Counted from the first letter of the stretch, positions 27,729 to 40,856 are shown. The stretch is 64,000 nucleotides of DNA from Chamaelirium japonicum (GCA_947650365.1 OX393557.1:31774209-31838208), one strand, 5' to 3'. Program-made: numbers and translations. The notes: generated by a model from the letters alone, not told the origin.

Positions 27729-27740
27729 TAGTATCAGAGC
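27729..27740 (+). other. Primer-binding site
   Basis: AGTATCAGAGCA two bases after the LTR. It resembles the plant initiator tRNA-Met site TGGTATCAGAGC with one clear change. Confidence 0.75.
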
Positions 27741-29680
27741 ACGCTTTGGTGTATGTTTCATGCATGAATTCGTGAAAACATCATGTGAATATATGATGGC
27801 ATATATTTTCGTCGGGGTTCGGCGTAGATCATGCATATAGATTGTGCTATGTATCGTCTTTTTGCAGGTGCCACGCTGAATAGTAATATGTGATTGCATG
27901 CATCCGGGGGTCGGACCCCGGATTTAATTTTGCATTGATTATTATTGTGGATTGTAAGGCTCTAGATGGGCGAGGGTGGGGGTTGACCATCCTCGGTTCC
28001 CTGGCCATGTTTTCAGGATTGTCTTCTTTTCTTTCTAGCGAAATTGTACACGAACGAGCACTTGCTCGGAGCGTGTTAGTTTTTCAGTCACAGGAAGAAG
28101 GAGATGATGCTACATCCACGGTTCGGATAAGCGGTACCATGGCGTGCAAAGACCCGGCGAAAGTGTGCATGTTGGCGATAAAAGGGATCGTCGTCAGAGA
28201 TCGTGCAGAACGGAAGAGCGGGATATCTTGGCTGTGCTATTCAGGTTCAGGGGTCGGACCTTGGACTTGATTCAGTTTGGATGTTTTTCTATTGTTTCTC
28301 TTTATTCAGTATTTAGAGAACCCCGATGATAATGTGATTATCATTCTTGCTTGTGAGTTTGTCTCTAGATCAGGCTTAGGGTTAGTACTAAGCTTATGGA
28401 TTCATTGGTGTTTCTAAATGCTTCTAACAAGTGCGAATCCGGTGGCTAGCTAAAAGGAAAGGTGGTAACCGCCCTCGTGGTAGTTCAGGTAGCCAAGTAC
28501 TGTGCACCGAGATAGACGTAGTGTTAGATTTATTTAGTGATAATTAACTAATGTCTCCATAATAAGTATGATAACTCTAGTGGGATGCCCTTTCCCCACG
28601 TGGTCCTAGCGACCAAGTTAGGTTAGGATTTCACTGTGTGATACCCGTTTCTAGATGATGTTTGATGGTAGTATGAACTCATCATGATTTGGTTATGCCA
28701 CCATTCGGTTGAGGTCCGGAGGAGGTTGTCGGATGTCCCTATTTGGCCAGCATCGAAACCTGTAATGAGATGAGGTCTACTATGACATCAGGTATCAAAT
28801 TGTGAATGAGGTGTCATCGTAGTGGGAGTCCTTTCCACGTTGACCTTAGGCTAGGCTCCAGATCTTAGGATTGTGGGCAAACTAGTGAAGTATCGGGATC
28901 CTTGGAATCTATGTAATGTGATCCTTGCAAGAAAGGCGAAAGCTGAGTATTCAAGATAGGGACAATGATATTTTTCGAGGATACTAATGCTTTGCGGGAG
29001 GGTTTGTAATCCTAGTGGGAGCACGGTAGACTAGGGTCTATGTCTAGGAGGTCGTGACCATTCTAGATATGCATAAAACCTCATAAAGAAGGGATGTATA
29101 AGAGGTTCCCTCCAAAGGGGAGCCCCTGGCCTCCACAATCAACCGGCTAAGGGTCTGGGTGGGAGGTACGCAGTTCGATATTCCCACCGGGTGAGAGCTG
29201 TGTTTCCTTCCATGCTGGTTCGCCTAGTGGTTTTCTTTGGGACATGGAGGATGCCGGTGGCAGTGGGTGACGGTTTTATCCTGCACCGTGGGAGCCTATG
29301 AACCCCCCTGCCGACACCACCTAGATTTATGGGAAGCATCCGAAAGCTTGTGTGAAGCCGTTGTTGCTACGCACGCGGGTCACATAAAGCTGGCCAAAAT
29401 GAGACTGGGAGGTCTTTCAGTTTGCCGTGGGTAATTCTGATGTAGACTGAGTCGTAAAAACCCCGTTGGCAGAAGCGGTTGTATGCTCTCACCGAGATGT
29501 TGTCTCCAATTCAGGGCCGATAGTCTCAATGCTCGAGCCCAGGGAATTTAGATTCCTGGATGTCTCCACTTGAGGTGGTGAAGACATAGCGGCTGGAGTA
29601 GACATTATCTATTTCTAAATTCTATGAAATAGATTGTAGTAGACCCTAACTATTGCTTTAAACCATTGTTTACAGAAATC
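27741..29680 (+). other. Long untranslated leader of the Copia element
   Basis: About 1.94 kb separate the primer site from the gag ATG. Open frames here are short and carry no recognisable domain, and stops occur in all frames. GTTTACAG just before ATG could be a splice acceptor, so the leader may be removed in the gag mRNA. Confidence 0.6.
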
Positions 29681-30508
29681 ATGACCAAGCTCGACCCCCT
29701 TGCCTCCATACTTAATGATAACAAACTTACGGGACTAAACTACGAGGACTGGAAGCGTAACCTAATGCTCGTCCTAAGGGTTGGCAAACACACAATTGCC
29801 CTAAGTACCCCTTAACCGGCCATGCCGGGACCAAGTGCAACTGAGGCCCAGTTAAAGGAATGGAAAGACTGGCTAGATGCTGATAAGATGTGCAAGTGCT
29901 ACATAGTGGCATCCTTGCAGACCGTCCTTCAGAAGCAAGTCGAAGACATGGCCTTTGCTTCAGACATGATGCTCTACCTAAAGGAAATGTTCGAGGGTCG
30001 TAGTCGGGTAACTCGTTACCTGACCATCAAGAAATTGGTATCCACGAAGATGGCAGAGGGGACTTTAGTTCGGGATCATATGCTGAAGTTGTTTGGCTAT
30101 GTGAACGAGCTTGGTTCCTTCGATGTCATCTTGGATGCAGAGATCCAGACCGACATTTTACTCGCGTCTCTGTCAGGAGCGTTTGAGGGCTTCGTTACCA
30201 ACTTCAACCTTAACCGGTTGGAGATGTCTAACGCAGAGCTCCTAGCGGCGCTCTAGGCGGCAGAGGACGGGATGAAGGCAGAAGCCCAATCCCTAAACGT
30301 GGAGCGGAATTCTTCTCTGAAAGCCAAGGGCAAGTTTCAGAAAAGAAAGTCTAAGAAGCCCGTGAAGATGGGCCAGGTGCAGTTGCAGGTTCCCAAGCAT
30401 AATGGTCCGGTGAAGCCCAAAGGAAAATATTTCCGATGCGACAAGAAGGGGCACTGAAAGGGCGACTGCCGCACGGCTCCCAAGAAGGCTGAGATAGGTA
30501 TATCTTAA
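29681..30508 (+). pseudogene. Copia gag, degenerate
   Basis: The ATG at 29681 begins MTKLDPLASIL and LNYEDWKRNLMLVL, the usual Copia gag opening, followed by the UBN2-like capsid region (WLDADKMCKCYIVASL; EGTLVRDHMLKLF). The zinc knuckle near 30430-30468 reads YFRCDKKGH, stop, KGDC: the first Cys is Tyr and the Trp before the basic residue is a stop. In-frame stops: TAA 29813, TAG 30254, TGA 30455, TAA 30506. Each is one transition away from a sense codon that suits the family. Gag packages element RNA in cytoplasmic particles; this copy cannot. Confidence 0.9.
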
Positions 30509-33500
30509 ATCCACATAGTGGAAACCCTTGTAACATCCAGTTGTTCTCCAGTTTTATGGATTGTGGATTCTGGTTCCACTAACCATGCTTGCAATAATTT
30601 GCAGGGGTTCAAGGAGACAAGAAAACTGGGTGAAGGAGAGATAATCCTAAGCATGGGAACTGAGGCCGTGGTAGAGACTGAAGCAGTTGGAGATATCATC
30701 TTGCAATTCCTTGATGGAAGAAGTTTATTACTTAGAGACATACTTTATGTACTGTACTTGCGACGTAATTTAATTTTTGTTTCCTTATTGAATAATGAAG
30801 GTTTTTCAGTTTTATTTGATGCTTTTGGTGTGTCAATTAAATTGAATGGTTCCTTTGTTTGTAAGGGAAAGATACAGAATGGTCTCTATGTAATTAACTC
30901 CAATCATAAGCAGGATAACATAACTGAAGCTTGTGTGATTAATTCATCTAAAAGGAAAAATCCCTCAGATAATCCAACACTCCTTTGGCATCTAAGGCTT
31001 GAACACATAGCCTCAGACATGATTCACAGGTTGGTTAAGGTAGGACTCTTAAGTCCAAATGTTTCAGAAAGTCTACCGACGTGTGAGTCTTGCCTGGAAG
31101 GCAAGATGACTAAAAGGTCTTTCCGAGCCAAAGGTAGCAGATCTAAGGAAGGTGTTGGAGTTGGTACACACTGATGTATGTGGGCCCATAAGTGTCCGTG
31201 CCATAGGAGGCTTCGAGTATTTCATCACCTTCACGGATGATCACTCAAGATTTCGATACATATACCTAATGCGGCGGAAGTCTGAATCCTTTGATAAGTT
31301 CAAGGAGTTCAGAGCTGAAGCAGAAAAGCAGACGGGTAAAAGTATCAAGTCTCTTCGATCGGATCGAGGAGGCGAATACCTATCGGATGAATTTATTGGG
31401 TACCTGCGTGAGCATGGGATCGTATCCCAGTTGACTGCACCAGGGACACCACAACAGAGCGGTGTATCTGAGAGTAGAAACCGAACTTTGTTAGACATGG
31501 TTCGGACTATGATGAGTTATGCAACATTGCCACCTAGTTTTTGGGGATATGCCCTATAGACGGCAGCATATACTTTGAACTTTGTTCCATCAAAGTCAGT
31601 ACCCCTAACTCCTTGGGAGCTGTGGTTGAAGCGAAAGCCAAGCCTACAATACTTTAGGATTTGGGGTTGTCCAGCACATGTGCGGAAGGACAAGCGAGAT
31701 AAGATAGAGTCAAAAACAAAGGTATGTCTGTTCGTTGGATATCCAAAAGGGACAAAGGGTGGTTTATTTTATGATCCTGATGATAGAAAGGTTGTCGTCT
31801 CGACGAACACCGTATTCCTGGAGTATGATTATTTAATAGACCATAAGCTCACCAGTAAAGTAGTTCTTGAAGAATTGCTTGGTACTGATGGAAGTGCGCA
31901 GACAGAAAACGTAGTGGCAGCCGATACCACTAAGATTAACGGTACTGTAGAATCGACTCCTATGGAACCACCATAGGTTCGTCGCAGTGGGAGAACCACA
32001 AGTGCTCCTGATAAATACATTGGAGAAGCCTTTATGGTTGATCCAGAGTTTCAGGAGAATGATCCTCTGAACTATGACGAAGCGATGGTATCCACTGACC
32101 ATGCAGCATGGCAGAAAGCCATGGAGGCAGAACTGACATCGATGTCCCAAAATTCGGTCTGGACACTTGTAACACCACCTCACAATATTAAACATATTGG
32201 GTGTAAGTGGGTGTACAAAAGGAAATGAGGTCTGGATGGTACCGTTGAGACTTACAAAGCTAGACTAGTCGCTAAGGGTTATACCCAGTGAGAAGGGATC
32301 GACTATGACGAAACCTTTTCGCCAGTGGCTATGCTTAAGTCTATCCGGATCCTCTTGTCCATTGCAGCCCATTATGATTGGGAGATCTGGCAAATGGACG
32401 TCAAGACCGCATTCCTCAACGGAGATTTGGAAGAAGACATCTACATGTCTCAGCCTCCAGGCTTTGTCGCAAAAGGTCAGGAAGGTCTGGTGTGCAAGTT
32501 GCAAAGGTCCATTTATGGACTGAAGCAAGCATCCAGAAGTTGGAACATGCATTTTGATCAGGCTATCCAGTCTTATGGATTTGAACAGAACGTGGATGAA
32601 CCATGTGTTTATAAAAGGAGCAATAAGACTGCAGTAGTTTTTCTAGTGCTTTACGTGGACGATATCCTGCTCATCGGAAACGATGTTGGAACGTTGTCTA
32701 CAGTGAAGGTGTGGTTATCCTCTCAATTTGACATGAAAGACCTGGGTGAAGCAAGTTATGTTCTGGGGATCAAGGTAACTCGAGATCGCCAGAACAAGAT
32801 TCTCTCGCTGTCACAGTCAGCCTACATAGATACTATCTTGGTCAGATTCAGTATGCACAACTCCAAGAAGGGACTGGTTCTATTCAGACATAAAATGAAG
32901 TTGTCCAAGGATCAAGGTCCTAAGACTCCTGAGGAGAGGGCAGAGATGCAGAAGATACCTTATGCTTCGGTAGTAGGGAGTCTGATGTATGCCAGGCAGT
33001 GCACGAGACCAGATATATGCTATACAGTAGGCATGATAGGTAGGTATCAGTTAAATCCGGGTCCAGGGCACTGGACTGTTGTGAAAAGTATACTCAAGTA
33101 TCTCCGTAGGATGAGAGATTATGAGTTAGTTTACTCTTCACAGGAACTGATACCGATTGGATATACGGATTCTGACTTTGCGTCAGATCCGGAATCCAGG
33201 AGATCGATGTCAGGGTTTGTGTTTTCAGTAGGAGGAGGAGCTGTCAGTTGGAGAAGCGTGAAGCAGGGATGCATCGCAGATTCGACGACAGAGACTGAGT
33301 ATGTTGCGGCGTGCGAAGCAGCTAAGGAGGCGGTGTGGCTCAAGAAGTTCCTCACGGACTTAAGATGCGTACCGGGAGCTCAAGATCCTATTGTCCTTTA
33401 CTGCGACAATAGTGGAGCGGTAGCACAATCCAAGGAGCCAAGATATCACCAGAAGAGCAAGCATATCGAGCAAAAATACTACATAATCGGGGACTTGCAG

Positions 33501-33635
33501 AAGCGAGGGGAGGTAGCAGTGACTCAGGTGATGTCTGCAGATAACATGGTGGACCCTTTCACAAAGGCGTTACCGACCAAGGCTTTTGAGAAGCACGTGG
33601 ATGCCATGGGAGTTAAGACTGTTGTTCCCCGCTAG
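30509..33635 (+). pseudogene. Copia pol: protease, integrase, RT, RNase H
   Basis: Protease active site WIVDSGST lies near 30560. Then come the GAG-pre-integrase segment (LWHLRLEH) and integrase with its acidic residues visible: HTDVCGP, FTDDHSRF and GVSESRN. The integrase C-terminal GCPAH region follows. Reverse transcriptase begins near 32080 (WQKAMEAEL), has QMDVKTAFLNG and the catalytic LYVDDILLIG near 32650. RNase H has YTDSDFASD, STTETEYVA and YCDNSGA. Breaks: a one-base insertion near 31150, TAG 31557, TAG 31974, TGA 32226, TGA 32289. From 32292 to the stop at 33633 it is open. The active-site residues survive; the breaks alone disable it. Confidence 0.94.
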
Positions 33636-33636
33636 G

Positions 33637-33649
33637 CCAAGTGGGAGAT
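33637..33649 (+). other. Polypurine tract
   Basis: CAAGTGGGAGAT lies directly before the 3' LTR, the standard place and composition for plus-strand priming in Copia elements. Confidence 0.8.
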
Positions 33650-35435
33650 TGTTGTAGCTCGTGTGTCCTTAGCGTGGATTTTCTGTATTAACATTAATAA
33701 AGATGACTTTGGTTATTGTTTTAATTAGAATACTACTCTGGTATATGATAATACTCATATAATAAAAAAGGACCCTAGGGAACACAGTAGGCCATTGACC
33801 AAGCACGATGATCGTGTTGAACAGGAACCAAGACGGTGCACAGTTCAGTGATTCAGACACTGGTGTAGAAACCGTCTTACTACTATAGATAATCTGTCCT
33901 TAACCCTGAGGGACCATGCTCACTAGGCCAACCAGTTGAGTGGTGATTTGATGTGCCAACGTGTGCGGACCTTCCATAGTCCAATACCACGGTATGTTGG
34001 ATTACCCGGCTGGTGCTTGAGTGACATGTAATCCCTACAGGTTATCCGATGTCCAGTGTTGGATGGGTGCGTTTTGATGAGTCAATCTGTCCACACAGTT
34101 AACCCAGGCCTGGTGGTTGTCAGTATGACTGACGATGTTCTGGATGATAGGCATAGCACCGGAAGGTGTGTGGTGTTATAGATGACAAGTCATCAAACCC
34201 TAGTCAGATGATCGATCGGGATCTGACGGTGCTCCCCACCGCCCGAGTCGTATCATGGCACCAGTAATAGGAGGGATAAGGATTATCGGAGTATAGTAGA
34301 GAACAGGGTTACGAGGGAGTAACATAAGTTTAGGATCACTAGAGTTCAACTCGCGTCGCACTCTGGGTGGCTACGCAGGTTAATCGGATTAGGGCTGATT
34401 AACGGAACTTTCGGTGTGTCACCGGAACAGTTAATCAGGGATCCGGTTGGAGCTAGAGATCCCGAACCCTGAAGGTTCTACCCTATCGTTGCGTATAGGA
34501 ATTGTTCCCCGACCTAGTTGGATACGTTGGATGCGAAGTAGCACGATGGAGCGCAAGCCCAGAGCCAAAGAACCTAATTCACTTGTGTTTCGGGCCATAG
34601 GGGTATTTTGGTAAATACTGAAATATGGCTCAGAACATATTGAATATGGATCTTAGATTGAGCGGAATAATTCCAGGAGCTCACAAGCGCTGACGGAACT
34701 CGATTCCGAGTAGCGCACCTCACTCAGTCTCACTTTTAGTTTTCTGCTTGTCGTGAAGGGCGTTTTCGTCCGGACTTCACGATAGACACCCGGAAGACCT
34801 AAATTCGATCCCCCCTCATACATATCCACTTAAGGGCCGGCCCTAGGCTCCTTGGAGCCATGGGAGACCGGCCCTATAAAGGAAATAGGGAGGGGAGGGC
34901 CGGCCCTAATGGTTCTACTCCCTCCCCTCAAAAAATCCGACCCCTACTCCTCCTCCTTTGTGGTTTCGGCCAAGGAAAAGAGAGGAAGAAGAAGGGAGAA
35001 GGAAGAGGAAGGAAGGAGAAGGAAGAAAGGAGAAAGAGGAGGAGAAAATCTCGAGGCTCGCCATCGTCTTCGCAATGGATTCTTCCGTCAGCTCGAAATC
35101 CTTGCACTCAGAGACGGGATTTCGAGGATTCTTCAATTCGCAAAGGACAAGGTGCTATCCGACAGTTTCCCTTGCGATTCAAGTGCGGTTCTTCATCGTT
35201 CCGTAATCTCCGGATCATAGATCCATAAGGTATGATAAATCTAAACACCTAAGTAGATATATGCATGTCTTCTGTAGATCGTAGTATGCCTCTAGGGTGT
35301 CCGTACATATGCTAAGATCATAGATTTGCATATAGATTGTTTTTATCACGAATTGTAATGAAACATACACCGTATGATCTTCGGATCTTTCTTTTGCTTC
35401 CGCTGCGACTCCGATACATGGATCCAATTCCAACA
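33650..35435 (+). repeat. 3' LTR of the Copia element
   Basis: 1,786 bases, with TATAAA at 34875-34880 in the same context as the 5' LTR. It lacks the roughly 167-base segment near its start. Open frames around 34860-35220 lie in the purine-rich transcribed part and occur in both LTRs, so they are not independent genes. Confidence 0.93.
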
Positions 35436-36010
35436 GAAGGATGGGGACACACAGGGTATTGTTAATTGACTAGTGACCCCAAGATTAGAGACACCCCCTC
35501 CTTGTTAAATTGCACCCCTCTATACTCACAAACCCATGTTAACTGTATCCTTTCACCCTAGTTTTATTATCAGCAAGCACAACCACCCTTTATTTTTGCT
35601 TTACTCCATTTCAACTTCGCACCCTTGGTTTTTAGTACGAGCACCCAGCCCTCCAAGCCCATCTAGGCTAGGTCTGATCCACCTTGGATCAGATCTAGTC
35701 CAATCCAAACTTGAACCAGATCCGTGAATCTGGACTTGACCTACATCCGATCCAGTCTGAACCAAACCCGATTCAATTCTGGATCAGATCGGATCATTTT
35801 AGTTCCCCGCACTACAAAGCGTATTTTCATGATATCGGACACTTCCATGCTCCAAATTGCGCGAGATTAGCGGCAACGGTTAGCTTTTTATTTAAGCCCT
35901 TCCCAACCACCATGGTTGCAATGATTAGATCTTCCCTGATTTTCAGGGGAATTGATTCGATCCGAGTGGCTTTGTCAAACCTATTCGTTGACCTCGAACC
36001 CTAGGGCCTT
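35436..36010. other. Right flank of the Copia insertion; no gene
   Basis: Begins with the target duplicate GAAGG. Around 35660-35800, GGATC-containing words repeat (TTGGATCAGATC, CCAGATCC, GGATCAGATCGGATC). I see no coding sequence and no second LTR of the 24.5-kb element. Confidence 0.5.
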
Positions 36011-37541
36011 GAAGGCCCGAATCATAGCCACTATCAAACCCAACGTGCGTGATAGCAATAATTTACTTACATAGTCCATTGCATATAATTTCAGAATGTA
36101 CTAGGACTAGGAGCGGAGCGACTCGTGGTCGATAGCCACGCTTCAACAGGTTAGTCATACTGCATGTAAATATTTTAATTAAAAATTAATTATTCGTTTA
36201 AAATATTACATGCTTAGTTAGGGATCATGGCTATACACCTTTTTGATTGCCGAGTTGGTAGACAATATTTTTATTGTATTATCTTAATATTAATTATTTA
36301 GAAATGGTAGTAAATTCTTTGATAATAGTAGTCGTCGTGTTTCGGCAACGCCAGGGTTTTTCAGCATTGTTTGGGCCGAGGGTCGTTCTCTTTAGTCGGG
36401 ATCATAACCTGAGACACCTCGTCTATGTTTTACACTATGAGTAGAGACCGATCGATTAGTGGAGCATTTGATTTACATGATTTTATGAGGTTTGTATCAT
36501 CTTCAGTAATGTCCTGGTGTCGTGGCAACCTAGTTGCCCGGCTGGCTCTCAGTATAGATCCGCGTGCACATCATAGGTAAGTGAACCCCTTGTTGTGCAC
36601 AAACCAAAACGAGTAGGGAGGATCACGGGGTTAGGTCACTAGTTGTTTCACAGGGAAACTGAGGTGGAGTGACCTAATCTTGGGGTTTAGACCCCATAGA
36701 AAGCAAGTTGGGTAAGAGTGCCCCATGGTGAAAGACCAAGCCCCCTTTTTGGCCACTAGGGTAGTATGTCTTGAGGCTGTATCTCGAGCGTAAGGAACGG
36801 AGTGGTTCCCTTGTTGCGAAAAAGAAACCCAATAGTAATGCCACCAAGTCGGGAGCCTAGCTCAAACTTGGGGTTCACACTTGTTTCCCTCTCCTTCTTT
36901 TTCTTTCTTTTCTTCTCTTTAGCATAGGGCTTTGTATCACTATGCACGACTTAGGAAATGGGTTCTCTCATGAAGTGGAATGAGACGCCTCATGAAGGAA
37001 TTGTCGGTTAGGACATTGAACGTATAATATAGGATTACTGGACACAGTAGAATAGATCACTTAGTATAGACTTGTAGTAGTCGTAGTTTCTTTTATTGGT
37101 TACTCAGTTATGTTTGCAGCTTTACTTTAACATAGTAGTATATTTTCTGCTTTATATCTTTCTCGCGTTATCCGATTTGTTCTTTAGGACCACTGAGTTT
37201 TATACGCAGGAGGAGTTGTTTTGTTGTTTTTCCTCTCCCCCAGGTTCTTTCTCTCGGGCGGAGCGTTAGGAGCTCTGTGGTAGTTTCAGTCGGAGTAGCA
37301 GTTCAGCATCAGAGTCACGAGGGTATGAGTGCCAATTATAGTTGTCTAGTTATTTACCATTTCTTATTATTGTATTTGGAGCTGTAAGACATTGTATGAG
37401 TATTGTTAGTGGAATTGGTATTTAAGTATTAGTTTTTGCTTGCGTGTGATATTATCTCTGTAATTATATTTTCCTCTATTTCAAAATATCATCCTCGAGT
37501 TTTGGATCCTCTCTTCTTAGTCCAGAATTCGGGGCGTGACA
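36011..37541 (+). mobile_element. LTR-like remnant ending GGGGCGTGACA
   Basis: The right end TTCGGGGCGTGACA matches the ends of many plant LTRs that start TGTCACGCCCC. I found no such start upstream, so the left part is lost or diverged and 36011 is a placeholder. The interior has no open frame longer than about 65 codons. A minus frame at 36756-36947 is not convincing. Confidence 0.4.
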
Positions 37542-38240
37542 GTTCCCAATGCATTACTTCGTCGGCAATGGGTCATCTATGGGTTGTCAAAAAAATTTAC
37601 TGGCATATCAAAAATGCATCGCCCAAATGTCGCAATAGCCATGTCTGTAAATTGCAACGGCACAAGTTGCTTGTGTCAACAAAAGTTAATTTTTTAGCAA
37701 CATTATAGCATCGCCAAAACATCATTGCCATATTACCTCAATGTCACAAAATATTAGTTGCAAATGTCAATTAATTGACATTTGGTGATGCGGACACCAT
37801 GTTGGTAGGGTTAACAACTTTTCCGACGTGGGAACAAACATCGCCAAAAGAAACTAACAAACATTTGCTAAATGCTAATTAATTAAAAGACGCAATAACT
37901 CGCATCGCCAAAGAAATTTTTTAATTTTTTAAAATTATTCAGTATAAACATTTCCGGATGCAGAAGCCTATATCGCTATGGTATTTTTTATTTTTATAAA
38001 AATTGTTCATTGCAAATGTTTTCCGACGCAGAAGCCCATGTCACCAAAAGTAAATTTTTTATATTTGATTTGTTCTTGGACACTTGTATATGCCTATACT
38101 GATCAAATTTACCATGTAAACTCATAATAAAATTATATCAAACTAGGGATATATCAAATTAAAAACAGATGCAAATAAGTAGTACATATATCCAAATCTA
38201 TTACAAATATCCATCAATATCCAGACACTAAACAATACAT

Positions 38241-38303
<63 letters not shown>

Positions 38304-39060
38304 CTCGGGTCATCAAATCTCTCCCATGCTCAATGATGTCGATCATCGATCTACCAAAAAAAAAAAAAAAGAAGTAAAACATATTTCCAATCACATTTCA
38401 TAAGTAATAAAGTGCATATAAATACATAACATTTTCAATAATTACTTTTACAAGTTTTTTTTTTTTCTTTCAATTCTCTAATATCGAGTCCTATCAGGGT
38501 GCCACATTTTTCTATAAGTTTTTTTAGGAGCAACGTGCCCATGCTGGTTCCGTATCCATCACGTGAGATGTAGTCTTGTCCTACAAGTTTCTTTAGACTT
38601 GAGCAACGTGTGCGTGCCGGTCTGTGCCCATGGGTGGCTATTTGATGATCGAGTACGTTCACCTTCGAACAACCCATTTTTGGACTTAAGCTTGAGTTTT
38701 TCAAGTTTTTCTCCAATTCTTTAACCGAGAGTCCTGTCGTTATACATTCTAATGGGATATAGCTTGGTGGGAAGGTGGTTATAGATGTGGTCAATATGTG
38801 ATTAAAATATGAGAGGATTCTACCTTCGCCGACGCCACATACGACATCACCAATAGTTTTCCACCTTCGCCGAGGACACATACTGCATCACCAATAATTT
38901 TTCACTCTCGCCGAAAACATATTCTACGTCGCCAAAATGTTTCTACTTTTACCTGACACCAATTACAACACTAAGAAAATCCATACTGCATCGCCAAAAG
39001 GTTTGCACTTTTACCGACGCCAAGAACATCGCCCAAGAAATCCATAAATCATCATGGTGA
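37542..39060. mobile_element. CACTA-like subterminal repeat region, degenerate
   Basis: The words GCATCGCCAAA, CATCGCCAAAAG, TTCGCCGACG and TTTACCGACGCCA recur between 37620 and 38050 and again between 38815 and 39050. Arrays of short words at both flanks of an AT-rich core are typical of CACTA subterminal regions. I could not identify the CACTA termini, so class and borders are inferred. A minus frame of 148 codons (38435-38881) spans the right cluster but shows no known domain. Confidence 0.45.
38243..38300. repeat. (CT)29 microsatellite
   Basis: 58 bases of uninterrupted CT in the core of the CACTA-like region. Confidence 0.97.
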
Positions 39061-40640
39061 GTTGGAAAGTACCGAAATACAAAGGGACTATCCGATGACC
39101 CTATGGCGGATCTCAGGCATCCACCTAGGGTTTATCCCATGGTCCTTAGAATAGTTCTCCCATAGCTACAATGCATGAAAACTGAGATGGAGGGTAGAGA
39201 TGGTTAGGTTCGATATGGTATTGAATTTTTCAATTGAAAAATGATTTGGGTCTCACCTTCTATAGGCCCCAAGCAAGCCCCATAATGTGACAGTCCAATT
39301 AAACTGGTTAATTTGATGAATGCCATACCCTTTGTTTGTCTTACCTTCATTTTTTAAAAAGATTAAAAAATGTGCTGATTTTTCTTTTTAGGAGTTGTAT
39401 TTTTTATTTTAAAAAATTAATAACTTTTTGTATACTCATCGAAATTATAAAAAGTTTATATATTTGAAATCTATTAATCAAGATCTACCAAACTAAACTC
39501 ATTGTGACTAGGAAATTCTGGGGAAAAAAAAACCTTGGATACAAGTGACCCATAATTAAGGGACATTTCACCGAATTAAGGAACATTTCACCTAAACTGA
39601 CTAAATATTACTTTTCAAAACCAAATGTCACATAAATTGATAATTGTAAAATTAAAAGACACTTTTATCGGCAATTTGTGTCCGATAAAGCTTCTCTTTA
39701 TTTTACAACTGTCAGTTTTACGTGACATTTACTTTTGTAAATGACATTTAATCAGTTTACGTGAAACCAAGATTGCAAAAGTGATATTTTTTATTTTTTT
39801 CATAACAATTAGCAAATGTCACTTAATTCGATATATATTACTTAATTATAGGGTGGTCTTATATCGAATTTTTTTCTTAGAATTTTGTAGAGAACATGAG
39901 TATAGTTTTGTAGAGCTATATTAGTAGATTCCAAAAATACAAATTTTATAAAGTTTTGATATGTATATAAGAAGTTATTGATTTTTTTAAGTGGAAACCC
40001 CAGCTCCCAAAAAATAATATTTAAAAAAGTTGATGGATATGAAAGCTGATGTTTGCCGTGTATAGAGCCTGTTGTTGAGGGCAATTAAAACATTTGAACT
40101 TTTCTATATTTTTCACATGTGAGGGTTAATCTGTTGGATGGTTGCCACATCATGAGGATTGCTGATGGCGTAGTGAAACACTTTCCATAATGATTTATGG
40201 ATAACTTTTGGCAATGCAATATGTTTTTTTTTTGAGGTCGATGCTCCTCCACAGTAATTCCTCCTAATGATCCCCTCATATTCAAATGGGCGTGGATCCT
40301 CAAAGGCTTATAATCACAAATGATCAGATAATTTGAAGCCAAAATTGAATCGCAGTCGTTTTTTTCCTTGCCACTTGGGTCTAAGTGCGATTCACCGGTT
40401 TGGTGTAATGGGCGGTTGTGATTGACGCCAAAATTAAATCACAGTTGTTCTTTCATATATAATTTTGGGCTGAGCGTCATTCATCGGTTGGATTGGGTGT
40501 GATGGACGGACGGTTGTGATTCAGTTTTGACTTTAACCTATTTGATTTTTATAATCTTAAAGAATTTCGTACCTATTCAAACATCAGTATTCTTCAATGC
40601 AAGTCAATACTCCTCTTATTTGTCGTTTTGTGCCCGCCTT
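39061..40640. other. AT-rich DNA with an imperfect foldback
   Basis: Between about 39575 and 39790, segments around TTTTATCGGCAATTTGTGTCCGATAAAG are arranged symmetrically: AAATGTCACATAAATTGATAA on the left corresponds to the complement of TCAGTTTTACGTGACATTT on the right. This looks like an old MITE. The rest holds no recognised gene; a minus frame at 39842-40084 is AT-driven. Confidence 0.5.
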
Positions 40641-40807
40641 AGATCCCTAAGGAGCTGCAGTGGAAACCGAAAATGTCAACGTGTTCCAATGCTTGTGAGG
40701 TAGGTCAACGCGTGTACAACGCTGAAGGGATGCTTAGAGAATATTCAGCACATCCTGCGTACCATACAACCTCGGGGCCCACGGGTACGCAGGATGAGAA
40801 GGCCCCG

Positions 40808-40813
40808 TATAAG
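40808..40813 (+). promoter_or_regulatory. Putative TATA box of the sulfotransferase gene
   Basis: TATAAG in CCCCGTATAAGACGCC, 44 bases before the chosen ATG. If used, the 5' leader would be very short, and the upstream in-frame ATG at 40794 would lie outside the mRNA. Confidence 0.45.
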
Positions 40814-40856
40814 ACGCCGCCCGCCCTTCGATCAGTTAACACAGAGAACGGAAGCC

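Larger units (their letters stand above)
25774..35435 (+). mobile_element. Full-length Ty1/Copia retrotransposon (TSD GAAGG)
   Basis: Two long LTRs (25774-27726 and 33650-35435) flank gag, protease, integrase, reverse transcriptase and RNase H in Copia order. The flanking five bases are identical (25769-25773 and 35436-35440, GAAGG), so both borders are intact. Total length is 9,662 bases. LTRs start TGTTGTAGCTCG and end CCAACA. It is inactive in cis: eight in-frame stops plus a one-base frameshift. Sizes suggest the Angela/Tork side of Copia, but that needs a phylogeny. Confidence 0.95.

Noticed and set aside
34852..35228. Lys/Arg/Glu-rich frames repeated at 27153-27496
   Set aside because: They lie in the transcribed part of both Copia LTRs and do not encode a known Copia protein.
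35811..35819. CACTACAAA as the left end of a second CACTA element
   Set aside because: No matching TTTGTAGTG right end with a three-base duplication was found, and no subterminal words lie next to it.
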